From Candidatus Sphingobacterium stercorigallinarum (GTDB lineage Bacteria; Bacteroidota; Bacteroidia; Sphingobacteriales; Sphingobacteriaceae), in assembly GCA_019115805.1 (NCBI GenBank), contig DXCW01000173.1, positions 1-64,000 of the forward strand: a stretch of DNA of 64,000 nucleotides, in the 5' to 3' direction. This document shows, piece after piece, positions 1 to 7,874 of this stretch. The position numbers were made by a program, and so were the translations under genes. Position 1 is the first letter of the stretch. Every line of letters begins with the position of its first letter. Below the pieces are notes generated by a model. It did no database searches. It was not told the DNA's origin and saw only the letters and a list, made by a program, of their open reading frames with translations.

Positions 1-1084
1 CTCCGATGAGCATGTTGTTGTTCTGCTGAAAAGCATTTGTTTTTTGTGCATCTTCCCTAACAAAGATCTTTCCGTTGAATACGGCTACAGCTTTGTCCTG
101 TGGAATGTTTTTATACCATTCATAAGATTCACAGTTCGGCTTCATGTGGTCCACTATGGTGTGGTTGTCTACGAACTGTTCGTCTGCTAACAGGTTGATC
201 CCGTATAGATGAGATTCTACGTTTTCTGCGTCTAATCGTACGTTGAAGTCATTTCGCACGAAAGCGACTCCCGGGAAGTTACAGTTGTAGTTGTTGTACA
301 AGCTGTGTTTTTCTTGATACACTTCCACGTGGTTGATATAATTGCTATTCGTGTCTGCTAACTGTAAATAATAATGCTGTATTTTCGCATTTTCCTGCAC
401 CACGATTTCGGTTACCTTATTGTGTAGGTTTTTCGCTGAGCCCTCCAATGCGATAAAGCTTTCGATGATCTCCACTTCCGCACTCTTTCCTGCTACGAAT
501 AGATTTCGCGTTTGCACGAAGAACTCCTCATCACCTGTTGCTACATGTACAATCTGGATTGGCTTTGATACGATTTTATTTGCTTTAACCTCGATATATA
601 AACCAGAGGTGTGCAAAGCGGTGTTCAAGGCGACCATAGCACTATCGGTAGCGTCTGCGTGTTTCGCAAAATGTTCTTGAAAAGCGGGTTCGTTTTGTGC
701 CTCTTCAATGGGCTTTACGGTCAGGCCAATTTCATCCTCTAATGAGGAGAAAGCCAGTACATATTGACCGTTAACCAAAACGATCCGATGGGCATCTAGA
801 CCCGGAATATCGGCTGCGCTTAAATCAAGTTTAGACACATCCACGTCATGGTTTAACACGTAATGCTTATTAACCAGACGATGAATATTTGTGTATTTCC
901 AATCCTCATTTTTAACAGTTGGGAAGCCACCAAGTTCGCTGAATCTAGCGAAGGCTACGTCGCGCTGTGATTTCACTGACGCCGTATCGTTCCCCCTTTC
1001 CAGCTCTTGAAACGTGCTGGTCAACTGCTCGTATAAGGAGTTTTCTACTAATGTACTCATATTGTTTGTTGTCAATCCACTCAT
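1..1084 (-). CDS. sufD: SufD, Fe-S cluster assembly protein (3' end beyond window)
   Basis: This is the SufD subunit of the SufBC2D scaffold that builds iron-sulphur clusters in the cytoplasm. About 361 codons are visible and the reading frame is still open at the window edge, so the C-terminal end (roughly 70 residues by family length) is missing. The visible part ends in the conserved beta-helix stretch with the VFNGKIFVREDAQKT and QQNNNML motifs typical of SufD. Two in-frame ATGs are possible, at 1084 and 1060. A weak purine-rich stretch precedes 1084, but the alignment with relatives does not decide. It lies 30 bp downstream of sufC in the order sufB-sufC-sufD and is almost certainly co-transcribed. 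Confidence 0.93.
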   Translation of the reverse strand, partial: MSGLTTNNMSTLVENSLYEQLTSTFQELERGNDTASVKSQRDVAFARFSELGGFPTVKNEDWKYTNIHRLVNKHYVLNHDVDVSKLDLSAADIPGLDAHRIVLVNGQYVLAFSSLEDEIGLTVKPIEEAQNEPAFQEHFAKHADATDSAMVALNTALHTSGLYIEVKANKIVSKPIQIVHVATGDEEFFVQTRNLFVAGKSAEVEIIESFIALEGSAKNLHNKVTEIVVQENAKIQHYYLQLADTNSNYINHVEVYQEKHSLYNNYNCNFPGVAFVRNDFNVRLDAENVESHLYGINLLADEQFVDNHTIVDHMKPNCESYEWYKNIPQDKAVAVFNGKIFVREDAQKTNAFQQNNNMLIG

Positions 1085-1114
1085 TACCTCAATTCAAATT
1101 TGGTATGCCTAGGA

Positions 1115-1873
1115 TTAGGCATTTTCTGCGTCAACTTCACGCAACCAGTCGTAGCCTTTTTCCTCCAACTCCAATGCTAATTCTTTTGTTCCGGATTTTA
1201 CGATGCGGCCGTCGTATAGGACGTGCACGAAATCAGGAACAATATAATCTAACAAGCGTTGGTAGTGGGTGATGACTAAAAAAGCGTTTCCTTCAGAACG
1301 AAGTTGGTTCACACCATTCGCCACAACGCGTAACGCGTCAATATCCAGACCGGAATCGGTTTCGTCCAAAATGGCTAGTTTTGGATTCAATACGGCCAAT
1401 TGGAAGATCTCATTCCTTTTCTTTTCACCACCGGAAAATCCCTCATTTAAAGACCGGTTTGCCAAATCAGAAGAGAACTCCACCAGCTTTTGTTTTTCCT
1501 TGACGAGCTTTAAGAACTCTTTTGCTTCGATTGGCGATTCACCCTTGTACTCCCGGATATCGTTCACCGCCGTTTTTAAGAAATTGATGTTTGATACCCC
1601 AGGGATTTCGACGGGGTATTGGAAAGCTAAAAAAAGCCCCTCACGAGCACGGTCTTCGGGTGATAGATCAAGCAGATCAACGCCATCTAAAAAAGCTTCT
1701 CCTTCAGTTACCTCGTAAGCTTCACGACCAGCTAGCACGTTGCCTAACGTGCTTTTGCCAGCACCGTTAGGTCCCATGATGGCATGGACTTCACCGGGTT
1801 TAACTTCTAAATTTAATCCTTTTAATATTTGTTTCTCGTCGATCGACGCGTGCAAATTTTTAATGCTTAACAT
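1115..1873 (-). CDS. sufC: SufC, Fe-S assembly ATPase
   Basis: ABC-type ATPase that drives the SufBCD scaffold. Walker A GPNGAGKST lies near residues 34-42, the SufC form of the signature is FSGGEKKRNEI, and Walker B continues into LDETDSGLD. The open frame runs upstream to 1918, but the protein should begin at MLSIKNLHASI (ATG at 1873, 252 aa), because SufC proteins begin just before this strand and the extra 15 residues look like untranslated leader. An ATG two codons earlier (1879) is a close alternative. It lies between sufB and sufD on the same strand. Confidence 0.95.
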   Translation of the reverse strand: MLSIKNLHASIDEKQILKGLNLEVKPGEVHAIMGPNGAGKSTLGNVLAGREAYEVTEGEAFLDGVDLLDLSPEDRAREGLFLAFQYPVEIPGVSNINFLKTAVNDIREYKGESPIEAKEFLKLVKEKQKLVEFSSDLANRSLNEGFSGGEKKRNEIFQLAVLNPKLAILDETDSGLDIDALRVVANGVNQLRSEGNAFLVITHYQRLLDYIVPDFVHVLYDGRIVKSGTKELALELEEKGYDWLREVDAENA

Positions 1874-1926
1874 ATTCATTCTGTTGTATAACCTGTTTAG
1901 GGAGGTCATCCCATTCAACTATCTTT

Positions 1927-3378
1927 TTAACCTACTGATCCTTCTAGGGAAATTGCTAAGAGTTTCTGAGCTTCCACCGCAAATTCCATGGGAAGTTGGT
2001 TAATTACCTCTTTAGCATAACCGTTTACAATGAGGCCTACTGCCTTCTCTGGATCAATCCCACGTTGATTCAAATAGAATATTTGATCTTCACCGATTTT
2101 CGAAGTAGTGGCTTCGTGCTCCAGCATCGCCGTTTTGTTTTTGCTTTCGATATAGGGGAAAGTATGTGCCCCGCAACGATCGCCAATTAGCATACTGTCA
2201 CATTGCGTAAAGTTTCTCGAATTATCGGCCTTCGGTCCGATTCTAACTAAGCCTCTATAGCTATTATGGCTTGTCCCAGCCGAGATGCCTTTGGAAATAA
2301 TTTTTGATCGGGTGTTTTTGCCCAGATGTATCATCTTAGTGCCTGTGTCGGCAAGTTGTTTATTCCTGGTCATGGCTACGGAATAAAATTCGCCCACAGA
2401 ATGATCCCCTTTTAATATGACGCTAGGATACTTCCAGGTAATAGCAGATCCTGTTTCTACTTGCGTCCATGAAATTTTGGAGTGGTTTCCTTTACACATT
2501 CCGCGCTTCGTCACAAAATTGTAGATTCCACCTTTTCCATCTTTATCACCTGGGTACCAATTTTGAACAGTCGAATATTTAATTTCGGCATTTTCCAATG
2601 CAATGAGTTCCACGACTGCCGCATGCAGTTGATTCTCATCACGCATTGGAGCGGTACAACCTTCCAAATACGAGACATAAGAATCGTCTTCAGCGATAAT
2701 TAATGTCCGCTCAAATTGACCGGTATTCGCTGCATTAATTCTGAAATAGGTGGATAACTCCATTGGACAGTGTACTCCTTTTGGGATATATACAAAAGAC
2801 CCATCGGAGAAAACCGCAGAGTTCAACGCTGCAAAAATATTGTCGGTTTGCGGAACCACCGTTCCTAAATATTTCTTAACTAGTTCAGGATGGTCTTGGA
2901 CCGCTTCTCCAAACGAACAAAATATGACACCTTGTTCTTTTAATTTTTCTCGGAAGGTCGTTTTTACGGACACCGAGTCGAATACGGCATCCACCGCAAC
3001 CACTCCGGCAAGCACTTTCTGCTCATCAAGGGGGATTCCCAGTTTTTCGAACGTAGACAGGAGCTCAGGATCCACCTCATCTAAACTCTCCAATTGTTTC
3101 TTTGGCTTTGGAGCAGCATAATAAGAGATGTCTTGCAAGTCTACCTGCGGCTTGTCAAAGTTTTGCCAATCTGGCATGTTCATTTTTTGAAAATGATGGT
3201 ACGCTTTCAAGCGCCACTCCAGTAGCCACTCGGGTTCGTTCTTCTTTTTCGAAATATATCGAACAGTGTCCTCGTTAAGCCCTTTGGGCGCCACTTCCAT
3301 TTCGATATCTGTCGTAAATCCGTACTTATATTCCTCGAGCTCTAACTCTTTTAATAAATCGTCGTCTTTGGTGCTCAT
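1927..3378 (-). CDS. sufB: SufB, Fe-S cluster scaffold protein
   Basis: Scaffold subunit on which Fe-S clusters are assembled together with SufC and SufD. It is 483 aa, the normal SufB length. It carries the family motifs [15 protein letters not shown], a YLEGCTAPM segment and a C-terminal part with [17 protein letters not shown] and [13 protein letters not shown]. It is the first gene of the sufBCD operon. A TAnnTTTG -7 box lies about 45 nt upstream on the minus strand (3424-3431). No sufE or sufS is visible inside the window; they may lie to the left of it. Confidence 0.97.
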   Translation of the reverse strand: MSTKDDDLLKELELEEYKYGFTTDIEMEVAPKGLNEDTVRYISKKKNEPEWLLEWRLKAYHHFQKMNMPDWQNFDKPQVDLQDISYYAAPKPKKQLESLDEVDPELLSTFEKLGIPLDEQKVLAGVVAVDAVFDSVSVKTTFREKLKEQGVIFCSFGEAVQDHPELVKKYLGTVVPQTDNIFAALNSAVFSDGSFVYIPKGVHCPMELSTYFRINAANTGQFERTLIIAEDDSYVSYLEGCTAPMRDENQLHAAVVELIALENAEIKYSTVQNWYPGDKDGKGGIYNFVTKRGMCKGNHSKISWTQVETGSAITWKYPSVILKGDHSVGEFYSVAMTRNKQLADTGTKMIHLGKNTRSKIISKGISAGTSHNSYRGLVRIGPKADNSRNFTQCDSMLIGDRCGAHTFPYIESKNKTAMLEHEATTSKIGEDQIFYLNQRGIDPEKAVGLIVNGYAKEVINQLPMEFAVEAQKLLAISLEGSVG

Positions 3379-3704
3379 ATCTCTCCACTATTAGCTATGG
3401 GGTTTACCCATGGTTTTGAATGGCAAAGTTACGACTAATAATGCAGAAAAGCACGCTGCAGGATAAGGTGAAGCAGGCGTAATTGATAAAAAAAATGACA
3501 AAAGTCACTTATGGGGCGTTTAAAGCGATTTTGTCAGAATATATTATGACAATACAGTGATTTTTATAGCTAAAATCGATGACATGAGTTAATATGTATA
3601 GTTATTAGCTATTGGGTAGTGGTTTTTCCTATTCAAAGGCGCATTTGTGTGAAACAAAATAAAATATTGTATATTTATCCTTCCTTTACTTTATTGAATA
3701 GCCT
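3379..3704. other. Divergent intergenic region sufB / lrp
   Basis: This 326-bp AT-rich region separates divergent sufB and the Lrp gene. It holds the sufB -7 box (3424-3431, minus). On the plus side there is a TTTG at 3644-3647 followed 22 nt later by TATATTTA (3670-3677), a one-base mismatch to TAnnTTTG, 27 nt before the Lrp ATG. I see no ORF, RNA gene or obvious long inverted repeat. Confidence 0.5.
3424..3431 (-). promoter_or_regulatory. -7 promoter box of sufB operon
   Basis: Minus-strand TAACTTTG matches the Bacteroidota -7 consensus TAnnTTTG. The start codon of sufB is 45 nt downstream. No TTG/TTTG -33 element is seen at the usual 17-23 nt spacing, so this rests on the -7 box and its position. 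Confidence 0.45.
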
Positions 3705-4175
3705 ATGTCTTACCAGCCTGATAAAACGGACTTAAAGATATTAAAACTCCTCCAAGAAAACGGACGGATCACCAACCTGCAACTGGCAACCAATATCGGG
3801 CTATCACCGGCTCCGACATTGGAGCGTGTGCGGAAATTAGAGAACTCGGGTTTCATTAAAAGCTATCATGCTTTTGTGGATGAAGAAAAGCTCGGTCTGG
3901 GGATTAAGTCCTTTATTCAGATCTCATTGGATTTTCACACCCATAACGCGATTCCAGAGTTTGTGGAGGCGGTTCGCGCGATCCCAGAGGTCACCGAATG
4001 CCATCACGTGACAGGGAATTGTGATTTCATCTTGAAGGTATACGTCAAAGATATCAAAGCTTATGAAGCGGTGATTATGGAGAAAATCTCTAAAATTGCC
4101 GTCGTGAAGACCTTCCAGACCATGATGATCATGTCGACCAGTAAAAAGGAACCTATAGTACCGCTAGAATATTAA
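3705..4175 (+). CDS. Lrp/AsnC family transcriptional regulator
   Basis: Leucine-responsive regulator type protein, 156 aa. The N-terminal winged helix-turn-helix (about residues 8-60, KILKLLQENGRITNLQLATNIGLS) is followed by the RAM ligand-binding domain with the family pattern VTECHHVTGNCDFILKV. Such proteins bind amino acids and control amino-acid or stress genes. Which ligand cannot be told here. It is followed after 8 bp by the DUF6695-like gene, so the two are probably co-transcribed. Confidence 0.93.
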   Translation: MSYQPDKTDLKILKLLQENGRITNLQLATNIGLSPAPTLERVRKLENSGFIKSYHAFVDEEKLGLGIKSFIQISLDFHTHNAIPEFVEAVRAIPEVTECHHVTGNCDFILKVYVKDIKAYEAVIMEKISKIAVVKTFQTMMIMSTSKKEPIVPLEY

Positions 4176-4183
4176 TTCAAAGC

Positions 4184-5248
4184 ATGGATTATAAAGATTA
4201 TGCGATTATATTGGCTTGGCCAGACGCAACGATACGTGGCGATGAGAAATGGATGATGTTCTTTAAGAAGTTAGGCGTTGTCAAAAATTTGAACTTCAAA
4301 GTGGGACACACGGGGGTGGTCATCGTCAATCATCGATCGGGAGAAATGCGCTTTTATGATTTCGGCCGATATATAGCACCACGAGGATATGGACGCGCCA
4401 GGTCGAAAGATTCAGATCCATTATTGCATATCGACTTTAGGGCTGTCATCGAAAATGATGAAATACAGAATATCGAAGATATCGTTCGGTATTTCGAAAC
4501 GCTCAAACCGGCGATGTATGGCGAAGGACGTCTGTTTTTTAGCGTCGCTAACGAGATTAATTTTGATTTAGCTAAAGCCTACGGCGATCATTGTGTCTAT
4601 CAGGGGACCTATCCCTATGGGGCGGTCGCGCGAAATAATAACAACTGTTCGCGTTTCATCACCAGGATGTTGATGAAATCGTCGACCAAGTTTCACTTTT
4701 GGCACGGCATAAATTTGCCGGAAACCATTAAGGCAAGCCCGGTGAGTAACTTGGTTAATGCATCGGCTTCGCGACAGGTGTGGAGCTACACACCAGAAGA
4801 TGGTTTAAAGGGATTCAGAATGAATCGCTGGCAATCCTTTGCCTTTTTGGTCAAGCAACTGCGTGATAACGTTTACAGTCAGAAGGCTTCGTTATTGCCC
4901 AATGACTTGATTATCGGAGCGGTGGAGTTCGGCTCTAAGCCAATTTCTGTTCCAAAGTTTGCGAAGTATTTAGGAGGAGTGGGAGATGGGGCCTGGTATT
5001 TCTTACTCGAAAAAGCGGACGGGCACATTGAGGTGAGCCGCTACAGCAGTAAAGGGCAGCTCGAATATGTCGTATTAGGGGAGGCCGACCAACCGGTCGA
5101 CTTGCATGAGGAATGGGATATTACCTATGATAGTCATTTGCTATTTACACATATTGTGCAACAGGGCAGGAAGATCAGAATAAATCACATTGAGCAATTG
5201 CCCTTAGAACACTACAAACTTAAGAACATCGCAGAACGTTACGCTTGA
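4184..5248 (+). CDS. DUF6695-like protein with permuted papain-like residues
   Basis: Conserved Bacteroidota protein of 354 aa with no known function; I recall it as the DUF6695 family but could not search. There is no signal peptide or membrane segment, so it should be cytoplasmic. An N-terminal KVGHTGVVIVN strand (His42) is followed by FYDFGRY and, about 110 residues later, NNNNCSRFI (Cys155). A His-first, Cys-second order with an NC-x-x-F helix is what circularly permuted NlpC/P60-like proteins (LRAT, YiiX) show, so a papain-like hydrolase or acyltransferase is possible. That is inference from motif order only. The C-terminal 130 residues carry no motif I recognise. It is 8 bp downstream of the Lrp gene and converges with ung. 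Confidence 0.75.
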   Translation: MDYKDYAIILAWPDATIRGDEKWMMFFKKLGVVKNLNFKVGHTGVVIVNHRSGEMRFYDFGRYIAPRGYGRARSKDSDPLLHIDFRAVIENDEIQNIEDIVRYFETLKPAMYGEGRLFFSVANEINFDLAKAYGDHCVYQGTYPYGAVARNNNNCSRFITRMLMKSSTKFHFWHGINLPETIKASPVSNLVNASASRQVWSYTPEDGLKGFRMNRWQSFAFLVKQLRDNVYSQKASLLPNDLIIGAVEFGSKPISVPKFAKYLGGVGDGAWYFLLEKADGHIEVSRYSSKGQLEYVVLGEADQPVDLHEEWDITYDSHLLFTHIVQQGRKIRINHIEQLPLEHYKLKNIAERYA

Positions 5249-5259
5249 TTTACGTCCTA

Positions 5260-5931
5260 CTAGATCTGCCAGTCGATTTCTACTCCGTGCCGGAGCTTTA
5301 AGTACGCATTCGCACTGGAAAAGTGTTTGCATCCGAAGAAGCCTCTGTACGCGGATAGCGGAGAAGGATGTGCGGACTTTAGAACGAGGTGTCGGTTGCT
5401 GTCTATCAGTATAGACTTTTTCCCCGCATAGGCGCCCCATAGTAAAAAAACAACGTCGGTTCTTGAGTCCGAGATCGAGCGGATGATGTGATCGGTAACA
5501 TATTCCCAGCCTCTTTTTTGATGTGACCCCGCTTGGTGTGCTTGTACAGTCAATGTTGCATTGAGTAGCAAGACGCCCTGTCGAGCCCATTCGCTTAGAT
5601 CTCCATGGTCAGGACTGACAAAGCCAGGGATGTCCTGACTTAACTCTGCGTAGATATTCCGCAAACTAGGTGGAATCGCGACTCCTTTTGGTACAGAGAA
5701 AGAAAGTCCATGGGCTTGTCCCGATCCATGGTAAGGGTCTTGTCCTAAAATCACAACTTTAACCTGCGGGAGCGCTGTAAGTTGCAGCGCGCGGAATACA
5801 AATTCCTCTGGAGGATAAACGGTGTAGGATGCCCGCTGGCTCTGGATAAACTTAGATAACGCTTGTACCTCAGGGGTCTCGAACAAGGGGTTTAATATGG
5901 GCTTCCAAGAAGGGTCGTAATGTATGGCCAT
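5260..5931 (-). CDS. ung: Uracil-DNA glycosylase, family 1
   Basis: Removes uracil from DNA as the first step of base-excision repair. It is 223 aa, typical of family 1. The water-activating motif GQDPYH is at residues 63-68 (Asp65) and the minor-groove loop HPSPLSAYRG is present near the C-terminus. It converges with the upstream DUF6695-like gene, with 11 bp between the stop codons. Its upstream region (5932-6136) is shared with the divergent membrane TPR-like gene. Confidence 0.97.
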   Translation of the reverse strand: MAIHYDPSWKPILNPLFETPEVQALSKFIQSQRASYTVYPPEEFVFRALQLTALPQVKVVILGQDPYHGSGQAHGLSFSVPKGVAIPPSLRNIYAELSQDIPGFVSPDHGDLSEWARQGVLLLNATLTVQAHQAGSHQKRGWEYVTDHIIRSISDSRTDVVFLLWGAYAGKKSILIDSNRHLVLKSAHPSPLSAYRGFFGCKHFSSANAYLKLRHGVEIDWQI

Positions 5932-6136
5932 AATTAAAAAAAACGTGCGCTAATGACATGCGTGTACTGCGTCACGAAAATAGCTAATTATTTTTGGATT
6001 GAAATAGTCGTTGAGTTACGCGAATATGTTCATGTGGTAATTTGGAGTTTAGTAATTTTTATTATTCGAATAAGGACGGTTGTATAAGCCCGTAAATTAA
6101 CCGATATTTGCCTTCAGAAAGTATACATTTATATAT

Positions 6137-6676
6137 ATGTCAAATATTATTCGAATTATAATCTGTAGCGCCATGGTTTTGGGGACAGTAGCCTTGTTTT
6201 GGACGGGGCATTGGGGATGGGGGATTTTAGCTGTCTTAATTACTATCTTGGCTTGGGTTACTGTTTTTTTTAATGAAAAAATGTTAATCGCCCAGTGGTT
6301 TTTGCGTAAAGAACGTATGGACAAAGCGGAAATTTGGCTTAAAAAGATAAAAAACTATCAATCCGAGTTGGTCTCCGCACAACACGGTTATTATCATATG
6401 CTCTTCGGACTAATCGAGTCGCAGCGAGCGCCGCTGCAATCGGAAAAGTACTTTAAAAAAGCGCTATCGATGGGCCTACACATGGACCATAACGTTGCAC
6501 TCGCAAAGTTGAGTTTAGCTGGTATAGCAATGGCCAAGCGGAACAAACGGGAGGCCGAAAAGTTATTAGCGGAAGCGAAGAAGGCGGATAAAAACAAATT
6601 GTTGGACGAACAAATCAAGCTCATGAAATCACAAATGGGGATGATGGATCGGCAGCAATTCCGATATTCACGATAA
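6137..6676 (+). CDS. Small membrane protein with TPR-like tail
   Basis: 179-aa protein of unknown function. Two hydrophobic helices (about residues 4-22 and 25-46) form an N-terminal hairpin, followed by a helical part in which WFLRKERMDKAEIWLKKI, GYYHMLFGLIESQ and alternating A/L/K segments look like two or three degenerate tetratricopeptide units. It is probably anchored in the inner membrane with the helical tail in the cytoplasm. A TATTTTTG box at 5989-5996 could be its -7 element, with a leader of about 135 nt. It converges with the M19 dipeptidase gene across a hairpin. Confidence 0.7.
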   Translation: MSNIIRIIICSAMVLGTVALFWTGHWGWGILAVLITILAWVTVFFNEKMLIAQWFLRKERMDKAEIWLKKIKNYQSELVSAQHGYYHMLFGLIESQRAPLQSEKYFKKALSMGLHMDHNVALAKLSLAGIAMAKRNKREAEKLLAEAKKADKNKLLDEQIKLMKSQMGMMDRQQFRYSR

Positions 6677-6684
6677 CAAAGTAG

Positions 6685-6710
6685 GGGCCACCGATAGGAG
6701 GCCCTTAATT
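6685..6710. terminator. Hairpin between convergent genes
   Basis: GGGCC (6685-6689) pairs with GGCCC (6700-6704), and TTAATTCTTTTC follows on the plus strand. It lies between the stop codons of convergent genes and can serve at least the plus-strand gene. The stem is short, so confidence is moderate. Confidence 0.4.
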
Positions 6711-7868
6711 CTTTTCTTCGTTTTCTGACCAGATGCGGAGAAAGTTTTCACCCATTATTTTTGCAATATCTTCTTCACTGTATCCCCGGTGCGTTAATGC
6801 TGCCGTGAGATGTGGAAGTTTCGAGACGTCCTCCAATCCCTGTGGCGGAGATTCAATTCCGTCATAATCCGAGCCAATAGCTACGTGATCGATGCCGACT
6901 TTGCTGACCAGATAATCGATATGCTGCAGCAAGTTTTCCATAGGGGTATTCGCTCGATGTTGATCCGCAGGAGATAAACTGGCGTACATTTTGCCAATGG
7001 AAGGCGCCGTCTCACCTTGGCCAGCTCGAGGATGGTCCCTATAGTATAATTCTTCGACGCGATTTACGTAGCCTGAATCCAAGAAATCAGAATAAAAATT
7101 AACGCCAATAACACCCTTGTTTTTTTTCAGTGCAGCGAGCTGCTGATCGTCCAGGTTTCTGAAATGTGGGGTCAATGCACTGGCGTTACTATGCGATACC
7201 AACACCGGCTTAGTACTGATCTCTAATACATCGTAGAACGTGTTTTTGCTACTATGGGAAAGATCGATCATCATGCCCAGTTCGTTCATTTTCTTAATGA
7301 TCTTCTTTCCGTCGTCCGAGAGCCCAGGGTCGTTTCGATGCTCTTCAGCTTCTGCTGCTGCAGCGGCCCATGAAAGATTATAGTTCCAAGTGAGTGTGAG
7401 ATAAATTGCACCCCGCTGATGGAGTTTTTCCAAATAGGATAAGTTCGATTCGATCATGTTTCCACCTTCGATGCCGATCACTGCTGCAATTTTTCCTTCG
7501 GCATTGATTCGATCGACATCCGATCGTTGTGTCGCCAACTCCATTCGATCCGAATTCTTCTCAAGAACTTGTTCGAGGGCATCGATTTGTGACCCCGCAT
7601 GTTGAAAAGCATTTGTTTGCCACTTTTTGTCGTTCGACCATACGGCAAATAATTGGACGTCTACTCCACCCTCAATAAGGCGAGGGATATCGGTATGTCC
7701 CTTGTCGAGTCGTTGGCCGATATCGCGCCCCTTTAGAATGCTGGTGATAATGACATCGTTATGTCCGTCTACTACCGTGAGGCTGGAATGCAAGGAAGGG
7801 CGATCTTGGGACGTCGCTGTCAAACTTAATAATAGCGTAAACAGCGTGGAAAATAGGGCGTATTTCAT
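6705..7868 (-). CDS. Membrane dipeptidase, peptidase family M19
   Basis: Secreted or periplasmic zinc dipeptidase (renal dipeptidase family, 387 aa). A signal peptide ending at TATSQ (about residue 21) is followed by the metal-binding start DGHNDVI (residues 34-40). Further family motifs are IGIEGGN, the LSHSS and VLVSHSNA histidine segments, and IGSDYDGIE near the C-terminus. Family members cleave dipeptides, often with a D-amino acid at the second position, so a role in peptide scavenging or cell-wall peptide turnover fits. It is 6 bp downstream of the serine hydrolase gene on the same strand, suggesting one operon of two exported hydrolases. Confidence 0.93.
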   Translation of the reverse strand: MKYALFSTLFTLLLSLTATSQDRPSLHSSLTVVDGHNDVIITSILKGRDIGQRLDKGHTDIPRLIEGGVDVQLFAVWSNDKKWQTNAFQHAGSQIDALEQVLEKNSDRMELATQRSDVDRINAEGKIAAVIGIEGGNMIESNLSYLEKLHQRGAIYLTLTWNYNLSWAAAAAEAEEHRNDPGLSDDGKKIIKKMNELGMMIDLSHSSKNTFYDVLEISTKPVLVSHSNASALTPHFRNLDDQQLAALKKNKGVIGVNFYSDFLDSGYVNRVEELYYRDHPRAGQGETAPSIGKMYASLSPADQHRANTPMENLLQHIDYLVSKVGIDHVAIGSDYDGIESPPQGLEDVSKLPHLTAALTHRGYSEEDIAKIMGENFLRIWSENEEKN

Positions 7869-7874
7869 GTTTTC

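Noticed and set aside
3379-3704. Riboswitch or small RNA in the sufB/lrp gap
   Set aside because: No conserved stem pattern is seen; the region is explained by two divergent promoters.
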